DNA of 64,000 nt from Blastomussa wellsi. Lineage: Eukaryota; Cnidaria; Anthozoa; Scleractinia; Plerogyridae. The translations under genes were made by a program, and so were the position numbers. The stretch covers positions 23,932,963 through 23,996,962 of the forward strand of contig OX393568.1 in NCBI GenBank assembly GCA_947652115.1, written 5' to 3'. The notes beneath the pieces were generated by a model. It had not been told where the DNA came from and did no database searches. It saw only the letters and a program-made list of their open reading frames with translations. Numbering within the stretch: position 1 is the stretch's first letter; every line of letters starts with the position of its first letter. Positions 54,100 through 63,394 of this stretch are shown here, piece by piece.

Positions 54100-55560
54100 A
54101 AAACTTTCTGCTAAATTCCATTCCATGTATCACTAGTCGAACACGATGGGATCACGGGATCAATCACGTGATTTGGGATGATTGAACAAACCAAAAGATA
54201 TATGTATATATACATATTTGTTATTTTAAACAGGAACCTGAGGTAATGCTCGATCTGCTTTTGCTGCACTTGCCGCTCTTTAGTACTATATTAAATTGTT
54301 AGAGAGGATCTCCGATCAGTAAACAAAGTGACTAAATCGCAACTTGAAAAATCCTTAGTTTAATAACTTACCTTTCAAGTTCTCCCATTTTGCAAAATGT
54401 GCTAAGACAAATCAACTTCACACTTTTCACACTTCATTTTTTTTAAATTAAATTTTACAAGAAAAGGACATGCCCGCAACTAGCAAATCTAAGCGGACCT
54501 TGTCTTATAATGAACACTGTATATTTTTGAAAGGGCCAACGGACAATACAAAGGAACCGGATACTGGCTGGATCTGATCAGCAAATGTAGCGAAATAAAA
54601 GAACTGAAAACAGAAAGGCTATAGCCGAATTACAAAAATATACGAAAACAGAAATTAACTAATAAAATAAAATGGGAAAAAACCGTTTCATTGTTCTATT
54701 TCCAGCATAATTTAGTTGTTTTCTTTTCCCATGTGTTCTAGTGTCAAATAAGGTCGTGATTTGACACTTTTGAATGACCCTTCAATGGAACAAACGTGCG
54801 CAAAAAAGACTGGTTTTAAAAATATGACTTTTCTTATGCAGCAACTTCGAAATTCTCATCCCCACAGCCATTTTTCTCTCTTAGCCATCTGTCTCTCTTA
54901 TAACCGCAAGTGGTCCTGAGGAACATGATTGGATCGGCTGGGAGTCCAATCACATAAGCCGTTTTAATATCCCTTTGACGTAGCCAAGTTTACAACGGTT
55001 AATTTGACTGGACTCCGTTTGTTCGATTCTAGCTATCAAATTATGTGTCACCCGGGCAACTTGTACCTCGTGCCTCCGGTCCAGCCGGTTAAGAAGGACA
55101 AGCGGCTCTGGGAAGAGAATGCAACTTTACTTCGATTCAAAGGCTGTGGGCTCAATTCACTCCCCAAGACCGGAATTCGCCATCAACTGGATTTGTTCGC
55201 CAGGGTGCAAAATATTAGCTAGTATTTTGATCTGCAGCTTGCCATGATTCACAGAGTGATTTTGAAATGAGTTTCTTTACTCTGCCCAATGACAACGAGC
55301 ACGGGGAATCCAGTGAGCCAATCAAAACTCACATAAATACAAAATAATTTAGCCGGGGCGAAGCGCGGGAAAACTGTCGCGTGTGAACGAGACACGATTG
55401 GTTATAATTTTTTTTGGATGAGAAAGTTTCCCAAGAGTGAAAATATCTGGAGTGCACAGTAAGCGACGATAAATTAAAATTAAATTCATTAATAAATTAA
55501 TTTATTGTAGCTGAGTATGCACTAAATGCTCTTTTCAATCCTATCTATTCAATGTAATGT
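54100..55560. other. No gene recognised
   Basis: AT-rich spacer with short frames (up to 72 codons), no domain or splice context. Confidence 0.4.
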
Positions 55561-55565
55561 ATGTA

Positions 55566-55796
55566 TTTATTAAAAACTAGGTACGGTATATTGCATTTCC
55601 TGAGTTTTGATTGGTTGAGAGGCAATGGTATATGAGCTCAAATACCATTGCATTTTTGCAATGTTTGTACAATATTTGTGGGGCGTTTTTTATAAAACAA
55701 TTATTCCACTCGCGCTGGTTGGATATGAGATGGGTTTTGCCAACGAGGCGCGTACCATCTCATATCCAACGCGCGCTCGTGGAATAATTGTTAAAT
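55566..55796 (+). mobile_element. MITE 'AAAACTAG', long form
   Basis: TTATTAAAAACTAGGTACGG at the left and CATATCCAACGCGCGCTCGT..TAATTGTTAAAT at the right. The right 38 bp (55755-55792) are mirrored by an inverted block at 55697-55734 (ACAATTATTCCACTCGCGCT..GGATATGAGATGG). The copies at 24435 and 36166 share the ends but lack the middle. Confidence 0.75.
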
Positions 55797-56303
55797 ATTA
55801 CTATGTAAAATGTAGCACCTAAACATAATAAAACAAGTCCAATAGCTTTACTGTGACATGTGAATATAATACTAAATAATTACATTTTCTGCTTGAGTTG
55901 GCGAATAAATTAATTTTAGATATTTAATAACTCTTGAATTTTATTCCAATCTCTTCAAATTTGATAGCTCGAAAAAGTGGTAAGCCTAAGTCATAGTTTT
56001 TAAATCTTTTGAGCAACGATAATCAACTTAAATATTTTCAACAATTTTAAGTAAAATCACGGTAACCGATCTTTTATTTAAATGACAAGGGGAAAACCCT
56101 TACTCTATCTCGCGTCACATTGTGACTACTCAACACTGGTTATTAAACATCTTACTGAGCAATAATATAAATATCTAGCACCTCGGTGATAGTAGTGAGC
56201 AATATCATTAATCATCTAACCTCTCACTAAACGGTATTAAATACAAGGTACATATTTAACAGCCGCTATACGTAATAATTATATCTAACAATTCAGAAGA
56301 GTG

Positions 56304-56459
56304 CAGTGGCGGACCCAGGGGAGGGTCAGGGGACCATACCCCCCATCCCTAACCGTTTTTTTATTACTTGTTTGACGCTGAAATTCTCGCACCGACAGCA
56401 CGGCCTATAATTACTCAACTTTGGACCCCCCCTATCAAAAATTCCTGGATCCGCCCCTG
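56304..56459. mobile_element. hAT-type MITE, copy 2
   Basis: CAGTGGCGGACCCAGG pairs with CCTGGATCCGCCCCTG (two mismatches), 156 bp in all, with CCCCCC-rich inner flanks. Same class as 29202-29360. Target duplication not clear. Confidence 0.7.
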
Positions 56460-56706
56460 CAGTGAATAACTTCGTCGACAACTACCCATCAACCAATTTA
56501 GTTTTCGCATATCTTATAATAAAAGATCTAAAAACGTTTGTAGATCAATGCCCCGGAAATTTCAGCCCTACTCCAAAAAATAAATATTCTTTACGTAAAG
56601 TTTGGAGAAATCACTGGCATATCAACTGCCATTTAATTATCTTAGTCATGATTTTCTCCACTCCCGTCATATTAATATCATAAGGATAAATTAAACTTTG
56701 ATCGGA

Positions 56707-57159
56707 TTAGCTTTTCCCTGCGTAAACATAGGCGATTGTTATTTCTCGTTGCTTCCATCTCCAGATAGTCAATCCACTCTTTGTATCGCATCCATCTTTA
56801 GCGAGGACTCTGATTGTGTACTTAATCGGCTGGCAGTAATGTTTATGGAAGCAGCCTGCACAAACAGCGCGCGTGAGGGATGACGGGATCTCATTTGGTC
56901 TTTTTTTGGTAGTTCCCCATTTCCACAGACAAGGTGAAACTCCCTGCATCCTGGTTGTGACGTCACGACGCTTCCGTGGTTTCATTCGAAGGAGTTCTTC
57001 GATTCTTGAATCAGCCCCTACCAAAGCGTTTTCCACAGTCAAAAGGTTTTTCTCTCTTATTCGCTGCAGAGCTTTCTTTGGATGTATTCTTCTGTTACAT
57101 GGACGATGTATTGGAGAGGACAAAACGGCTAGAAGATAAGAGGCCAGAAAGCAAGATAT
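56707..57159 (-). CDS. IL-17-like secreted cytokine, copy D (last coding exon)
   Basis: The minus-strand frame is open further upstream (to 57306), but TTTCTTTCTCGCGCAG ends at 57160. The exon starting at 57159 then reads ISCFLASYLLAVLSS in phase 0, a signal-peptide half exactly as in the other copies, so I take this as the real boundary; exon 1 is not found. After a charged segment comes a furin-type RKRR site about eleven residues before the IL-17 core PCLWKW, then EIPSSLTRAVCAGC, HYCQP, a V..x.GC segment and W.W....ITIAYVYAGKS. Compared with the others the D-x-D-R motif is replaced by KKRPNEIP, and one Cys-containing loop is longer (GCFHKHYC). The terminal CxC is missing as in its paralogues. 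It is diverged enough to be an old duplicate. Function as a secreted receptor ligand is inferred from family. Confidence 0.78.
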   Translation of the reverse strand: MSCFLASYLLAVLSSPIHRPCNRRIHPKKALQRIREKNLLTVENALVGADSRIEELLRMKPRKRRDVTTRMQGVSPCLWKWGTTKKRPNEIPSSLTRAVCAGCFHKHYCQPIKYTIRVLAKDGCDTKSGLTIWRWKQREITIAYVYAGKS

Positions 57160-57354
57160 CTGCGCGAGAAAGAAATGTGTTTGATTAACCACCAGCCTGA
57201 AACACTGCAGGTGAATCAAAGCTAAACGTAGAAGAAAACGGTAAAATTGCATTCCTGTGAACGTTTGGGTGGAGGTATATTTCATAAGTGTCCGGCTCAG
57301 TATCAACTGAGCGACTATTTCGCCGGATTGCCTATTACATTGAGTGCCACTGGC

Positions 57355-57567
57355 CGTTTTTATGCTAGAGACGACAAAGTCGTCTAGACGCCTGAGACGT
57401 TAAAGTTGTCCGTTAAGAGCGTCGTTCAGGCGCTCTTATGAAAAGACTTTAAAGCCATCAGACGTTAAAGGCATCTGTCTTATTTACCGTTTTTATACTA
57501 GACGTTAAAGTCGTCCCGAGACAGCTTTAACGTCTCAGACGGCTTTAACGCCTCTAGCATAAAAACG
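57355..57567. mobile_element. MITE with CGTTTTTATGCTAGAG ends
   Basis: CGTTTTTATGCTAGAG (57355-57370) pairs with CTCTAGCATAAAAACG (57552-57567). Inside, GACGTTAAAGTCGTC, AGCTTTAACGTCT and GGCTTTAACG repeat in both orientations. A second internal end-like CCGTTTTTATACTAGACG at 57487 suggests a nested or duplicated unit. It sits about 50 bp beyond the open frame of IL-17 copy D, in its upstream region. Confidence 0.75.
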
Positions 57568-57638
57568 ATCATTGATATTGACAACGAAGCTGAATACATC
57601 TAGTGATGAAAAAATAACTTTATCACAATAGGCCACTT

Positions 57639-57791
57639 CAGAAAATACCATAATACTCTTTGTTTGTCCCAAAATTTTGCATAAGTATTGTTTCCAGTTA
57701 CTCATGGGACTTACAGTGGTCCCAAGAGAAAACAAAATTAATGCTTATGCAAAATTTTGGGGACAAACAAAGAGTATTATGGTATTTTCTG
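57639..57791. mobile_element. 153-bp MITE with ~48-bp inverted repeats
   Basis: CAGAAAATACCATAATACTC at the left is mirrored by GAGTATTATGGTATTTTCTG at the right. The pairing continues through TTTGTTTGTCCC and AAATTTTGCATAAG to about 48 bp per arm. The open frames across it on both strands are products of the element. Confidence 0.88.
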
Positions 57792-57843
57792 GAATTGAAT
57801 CTCTCTTGGCCGAAAGGAGTTACACAATGTTTTTTGGTGATCT

Positions 57844-57890
57844 ACGTAATTTATAGTCTCCCTCGCAGCCAGGGAGACTACGTAATTTAT
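57844..57890. mobile_element. Hairpin-only insertion with ~11-bp target duplication (3)
   Basis: ACGTAATTTAT at 57844-57854 and 57880-57890 flank a 25-bp hairpin: AGTCTCCCT, CGCAGCC loop, AGGGAGACT. The arm plus loop (GGCTGCGAGGGAGACT on the minus strand) resembles the arm of the 32.84-kb insertion (AGCCTGCGAGAGCAGA). Confidence 0.78.
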
Positions 57891-57899
57891 TATTCTTGA

Positions 57900-60800
57900 A
57901 AATATTAGTATAGGAAATCATACGGTTTCGAGTTCAATTTGGAATTAATTTGCACGAGTGAGTTTTTCAAAAAGCTGAAATTGCACGAACCGAATTTTGA
58001 TGTGTAATTTGCACTGGTGTTACACTTTTTGCACTGATGTTACACTTGAACTGCACCACTCTCAGCCAATCAGAATCGAGTAATTTTTTCATGTATATTA
58101 TTAATGTTAAAACAAATAGGAGTTAAAACAGCCGGACAAATTCTTTCGGCTCTGAGATGGAATTGAAGTCTCGAAAGTCCAGTTTTTAAACATTTTTTCA
58201 ATTTTCTTTTTCAAATTTTGGGAGCCTATCAGTCTACATACGGTTTCTAAATCCCTCTTAAGTATTTCTCTTGTTTTAAAGCCAGAATTGGACTGTCATT
58301 TTACGCTTCATTTGATTTTGTGACTGACTGAATAAAAGTGACTTTCGTCGAATGAATTCTATTTTTCGCCGTGCAACTGGGAATACAAAGCCGGAGTGAT
58401 AACAGCAAAAACTGTTTCACCAGAACTCATAGCTCTACATGGCAAAAATGTTTCCCCTTAATAGTGCTGTCGACCGGCGAATAATTCAATTATTCAGGTT
58501 TTATACTCACTCGATCTCTCGTTTTCCTGAGCCTTGACTAAAGCTAAAGTACCCTACTATTAAAGACTTTGCCCTACCATGACAAGCTCAGCCAAATTCA
58601 TATCAGCAGCGGAAGATCCAAGAATCGTTCACTCTGCTGAAGTCTGCTCAGTGGATGAAATAAAACTGGTTGAGGACAGCTTTTGATCAAAGTTTTTATC
58701 CCGATTACTTTACATTCTATTATTTTAAAAAGGCTAAGGTGTGCCCATTAGAAGGGGATTCCCTCCTGTTAAAGTGAAATCTAAAAAAAGATCAGATAGG
58801 CTACAGACAGAGAGGAAAAATGTTTTCATGTGAAATTAAGGCAAGCTAGTTTTTTCCGCTTCCACGATGTTCAATTTCAACTCTTTCGTCTATAAACTCA
58901 TGTTCCATCGTGTATATTTGGGTTTTGCTAAGAAGTCCTGGTATGGTTTCGAGTAAAATAAGAGTAGCCCATTTTATTTTACTCAATTACTCAGTCGTTT
59001 AAGCTTTTATCTGAGTTTGAAACGGTCGTGGAACGCCATAATAGTTTGCAAAAAATATGTGCATAAATTATTGTCAAGCCACAACATACTGGTTGTCACG
59101 CTAACACCCATTTCCCCTAAAAACGGTGCGTGTGCAATGCAACGCTGATGGCGATGTTGACAGCAGTTTAGAAAGTTCTGGCATATTTTCTTTAATATTC
59201 CACAAATTTAGTGCTTTATAGAGTAGTGCTAATTAACGCTCATTTCATTTTAGCAGTGGCCTAAGTTTTAGATGGCCTTCACAAATTTGCGTTAATTACC
59301 ACGTTGAAAACGGCACTGTCGATCATTTCCAAGCCAAGGGTGAGTGAAGAGCGCTATAATTAAGTGTTGACCAGATAGGTCTTTTTAAAATAGCTCACAC
59401 CAGTCCGCTGTAATTTTACAGCTCACGATCCATCCAAAATTCTTGGGAATTTTCCCGCCACGGTCAATTATCAGCGAAGTAGAAAAAACAATCTAATGCA
59501 GTTTTGTTGAACCCGCGGTAAAACTCCCGTGTCCATTGCGTGTCATTCAGTGACATCAGCTGTATATCATGTGATGCACGGTCGAACCAAACAATATTTA
59601 AAGAAAGGTGGTAAAACATGTCAGCATTTTTCACAACTACAAATGTTACTTTATAAATAGAATCTTTTGACGCCAAACTCCTTCTCGATAAAGTTCAACT
59701 GCACGACAATCGAAATTTGTCCCGTTGGATTTTCGCAAAAAGAAAATAAATGATTCCGTACGCTACTGTGTGTTCAGTCGCCACATGTTTATTACGATCT
59801 TCCGACTGTTTGGGACACTTTTTGCTGCCATTGCACGTACTTTTACGGCCCACTGTAAACAATTATACTGTGGCGGAAGTGATTGCAGTGCCTGGTGCAA
59901 CGCGGAAGTAGACGAACTGTACGTATTGCGTTACATGCCTACATGCCTTGTACATTGTCATGGTAACCTTGGATGGGTATCAGCAGCAGGCTACGATTCC
60001 CAGGAAAATCCGAGATGAGGACTTCTGCCGGATAAAGAGCTGAACGGTTCCTTCTTTTTTTAGTTCTTCCAGGAATTTGTTTCCAGCGCACGCACTTGTT
60101 CAGAGAACTTTAACCGTCGATATCTATTTCCGGCCCTATTATCAGTTTCGGTTTTCATAAATGAAGAAAAACCTCAACTAGAGGTAAATTGAAAACCAAA
60201 ATATAACTGACGCACATTTATCACTCTTTCCACTTTATTGTGTTTGATCAGAACCAATGTTTGGGATTATCATGCAACCCGGGGTACTCTCTGATTTGTG
60301 ACCAAAAAATAGATCTTAAGTCACATTTTCCCTCCGGTCATGTTTCCTATTCCCTAGCACCTTTCACCACTCCCCTCCTTTGGAGTTCCTTTGTACTGTT
60401 GTCGTATAAGATCGTATATTAAAAAACGCCGCAATTATTTAATGGGACGGGGCGTCATTCTTAACTACAGATCTAGAGTAGTTGCAAGGGGATTTCTCAA
60501 GACAGAATTCGGAGGCATGCGACTTTGAAGCGTTCGCTGGGGGTGAATGGAGAAATGGGCCTGCAAGCTATGAAAAACTTAATATTGTGCGTGCGAAACT
60601 AGTGCCAGCCCAAAACCGAAAAATCCCTCGTGATCCCTAAAATAACATAGCCCTCTTTAAACACGATCGCATGAAAAGAGGAACGCTACTGAAGTAAAAC
60701 GTCTGTAAATATTACGCAATTTATAACTTGTTTCATAAAGCCCACACGTAGCATCAAGCATGTTCAAGTTCATTATCTGTTGGTACTGATTTAAAGTTTT

Positions 60801-61045
60801 AGATTTATATGCCTTTTAAGTTTTAGGGCTTTTAATATTCTCGTCACGCGATTAGTCTACCACGCCGGAGCGTGTGATTTTAAAACTTTGAAGACAAAGT
60901 CTTCAATGAAAAAAAAAATAGGTGCAAAAAGCTTAGCAACAATTGCAATTCGTGAAAAATTGGTAGCTAAGAAGGAGTCCCTTAACATTCGTAACAGACA
61001 GAAGATTCTCGAGCCATGCGTGAAGTTCTTATGTGAAGCGGTTTA
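57900..61045. other. No gene recognised
   Basis: About 3.1 kb upstream of IL-17 copy D on its coding strand. A perfect kappaB-type GGGGATTCCC lies at 58754-58763. Frames up to 97 codons have no recognisable domain. Exon 1 of copy D may be here but could not be fixed. Confidence 0.4.
58754..58763. promoter_or_regulatory. Candidate kappaB site
   Basis: GGGGATTCCC matches the Rel/NF-kappaB consensus perfectly. It is about 1.6 kb upstream of the main exon of IL-17 copy D. A single 10-mer in 64 kb can occur by chance. Confidence 0.25.
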
Positions 61046-61051
61046 AATCAC

Positions 61052-61125
61052 ATTTTCGGCCACGCCAAAAATGGTTAAGTTTCAAAACGGCGAATTTCGG
61101 ACAGCAGTACTTACAGCAGCACATA
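61052..61125. repeat. Short dispersed repeat, copy 1 of 2
   Basis: CGGCCACGCCAAAAA, GGCGAATTTC, CAGCA and CATAACAAAA recur at 61536-61616 in the same order. Confidence 0.55.
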
Positions 61126-61132
61126 ACAAAAC

Positions 61133-61335
61133 AATAGGCCATGACCGAGTTCTCTTTAGCCTCAGTGCGGGCAAAACGAGTCCAAATGCGAAACCGTTCA
61201 CATGAAAACGTTTTACCTGCATGATCATTTTCCTGCAAAGCAAACTTATTTTCATGTGAATAGTTTTGCACTTAGACTCGTTTTCAAACAGAAGTTGGAC
61301 ACGGAAGTTTAAGGGAAACTCGGAAATGGCCTATT
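61133..61335. mobile_element. MITE with AATAGGCCATGACCGAGTT ends
   Basis: AATAGGCCATGACCGAGTT (61133-61151) pairs with AACTCGGAAATGGCCTATT (61317-61335), one mismatch. Inner words AAACGAGTC / GACTCGTTTT and TTCACATGAAAA / TTTTCATGTGAA are also inverted, so the element is a long imperfect palindrome. Confidence 0.8.
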
Positions 61336-61535
61336 CTTAATTCATTACATCACAGGAAGGAAAGGTGCCTACCAACTAAACTCGTAACAGATACCTCAAA
61401 TACGAGAAAATAGAGTACTATGAGTACGGGTTACTGTTGCAGTAACATATATTTACTCTTTATAAGAGGAATGCACAACAACTGTTCCTCTATCGAATCA
61501 TAAGTGATGTACTTACGGGGAGAGGCAAATGTTAT

Positions 61536-61616
61536 TTACGGCCACGCCAAAAAAAAGGCCAGTTACGAACTGGCGAATTTCCGCAGCAATTTAACGATAA
61601 ATATAACAAAAGAAAT
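61536..61616. repeat. Short dispersed repeat, copy 2 of 2
   Basis: ACGGCCACGCCAAAAAAAAG, GGCGAATTTCCGCAGCA and ATATAACAAAAGAAA match 61052-61125. Confidence 0.55.
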
Positions 61617-62057
61617 CTTAATCCATACATTACAGAATATTTATTTCAATTTTGTATATATTAAAACTGCTCAAGACATGTCAAAACAGTTCATTTTCCA
61701 ACTGTTACTAAATTTAACATCGAACATAGCTAAACAATCTAGTAACTTTTGCTAAAATAGTTCACTGTGTACACATCACGGCTCTATATTGCTATCACGT
61801 ACAGTATTAATTGTAAGCTCTATTTATCTACCTATCTATAAATATACTTTCATATCTCGAATGTTCTGTTTGATAAAGACGACTTCAAATGATAATAAAA
61901 TCTGAATAAAGAACAAAATACCGCACTTCGTGTATTTGCAGTTTGATCTGAACCTGTTTCCTGTTGGAGACAACTTATTAATAACTCTTTGAGTCAACTA
62001 CTATACTTCCATGCTTTGCACAAAATTTTCTCAACTCCGACGATCGCATTGTTTTGT

Positions 62058-62587
62058 GAGGGTCCCCTATACTTTTTTTCGTGACGCGTGAATGGGCATT
62101 TTTGCTTTGCGGGAAGCGTGAATGAGGATTTATTTTTTCCGTGAATCTATATTTTTCCGTCCTCGGGAAACTGGTTTTGTATTTTTTCGTGATCCGTGAA
62201 ATATGCATTTACTTTCGCGTGATTTGCCTGCCTATTCCGGATGGACGACTGAGAACTAACCACAGCGACAGTGAACCAGGAGGGCCTAGTGTTAATATGT
62301 CTTCTTGTTGCTTTTTTACGAGAGTCTGAAATTACCAAAAGATGGCACGTTCACTAATGTGAGGTAAAATGTTTAAATACATTTTCCTAATAATTGTATT
62401 TGTATGGTTTGAGAACCGTACAAATAATTTGTATTTCTATGTGACACATGATTTAGCCTTTGCATTTTAACGTGAAACGTGATTGCTTGCCTTTTTCCGT
62501 GAACTGCTTCTTGAATTTTTCGTGATGCGTGAAAAGGCCAGTTATTTTTGCGTGAAACTGTTTTCAGAAGAGGTACAGGGGACCCTC
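62058..62587. mobile_element. 530-bp TIR element with degenerate TTTTTCGTGA.GCGTGAA repeats
   Basis: GAGGGTCCCCT (62058-62068) pairs with AGGGGACCCTC (62577-62587). Inside are at least ten variants of TTTTTCCGTGA / GCGTGAA(A/T) in one orientation in two blocks (62070-62225 and 62460-62560). A TTTTGT word borders both ends and may be the target duplication. It lies in the 3' flank of IL-17 copy E. Confidence 0.75.
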
Positions 62588-62962
62588 TTTTTGTCACGGT
62601 ACAGTATACATGTGTACATGGAATACACAACTTGGCGAAATTTGTCTGTCATAAATATAAATACTCTTTGTTTAATAAATATTACGAATCACTGTCAGTT
62701 CAAATCACTGGAATATGCTGACTCTTAATATTCTAACTATTTTTAATAGTACGTACTGGGGGTAGTAATAGCTATTTTGTGGACAGTGTTCGAATTGTTA
62801 GATTTGTTATCCGTCTTCTTATTCTCATTCTTATCCTTTCGGCTCTCTTCTTCGTTATCATCATCTTCTACTTTCGCTCCATTCCTTGATGTCACACAAT
62901 GTTCAGTGGCGTGACAGCTCAGGCACAGTCACGCTTGGCAGTCATCGTATTTTCAGTATTTC

Positions 62963-63394
62963 CTAACGATCGTACACAAACGCAACGGGAAGCGTTACTT
63001 TCTCCCATTTCCACACGTCCATTTTTTCTCTGTGAGTTCTTAACGCATTACAATCCCTCACAAGAACCCGATGGTCATAATCAACTGATTTGCAGTACCA
63101 CTTACAGCCTTTGCACACTGCTTTCGGTAAAAACCTTGGTTTTCTGTTCACATTGTCGTCGAGTTCCACAGTCCAGCTGCAATAAAGTGATCCCGTCCGG
63201 TTTACACTTCTTTTCTGGCGCGGCTGAAGATTCAAGCTATCTTGTAGTTCTTGCCACGAATTTCCCTTTACTAACAACCAACCAGATTTTGAAACTTTCT
63301 CAACTACGTTTCGTGGCGTCACTGGAGTTTCACTGCAAGGCGCAGAATCGATAATTTGAATGGCGAAGACCAAGGCAAGGAATGCCTGTAAAAT
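62963..63394 (-). CDS. IL-17-like secreted cytokine, copy E (last coding exon)
   Basis: The exon starts after TTTATCTTTTTCAG (first base 63394, phase 0, the common family boundary) and reads ILQAFLALVFAIQII, a signal-peptide half. The pro-region ends in RQKRS, a furin-type site with the NRT glycosylation sequon just after it. Then come YCSWTV (a Pro replaced by Ser in the CPW motif), D-D-N-V-N-R-K-P-R-F-L, AVCKGC, WYC, an RDC segment with a longer loop, and W.W......VAFVYDR before the stop. Again no C-terminal CxC. Exon 1 with the start codon was not found in the remaining 600 bp; a donor-like AAG/GTATAAG at about 63560 has no in-frame ATG before it. It is probably beyond the window. Family function: secreted ligand of IL-17-type receptors. 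Confidence 0.8.
   Translation of the reverse strand: MLQAFLALVFAIQIIDSAPCSETPVTPRNVVEKVSKSGWLLVKGNSWQELQDSLNLQPRQKRSVNRTGSLYCSWTVELDDNVNRKPRFLPKAVCKGCKWYCKSVDYDHRVLVRDCNALRTHREKMDVWKWEKVTLPVAFVYDR

Noticed and set aside
57160..57306. Upstream extension of IL-17 copy D to a start at 57306
   Set aside because: The strong acceptor at 57160 matches the phase-0 boundary in all other copies, and the extension lacks a proper signal peptide.
57535..57899. Small frames on both strands at 57.5-57.9 kb
   Set aside because: They run through MITE inverted repeats and are not genes.
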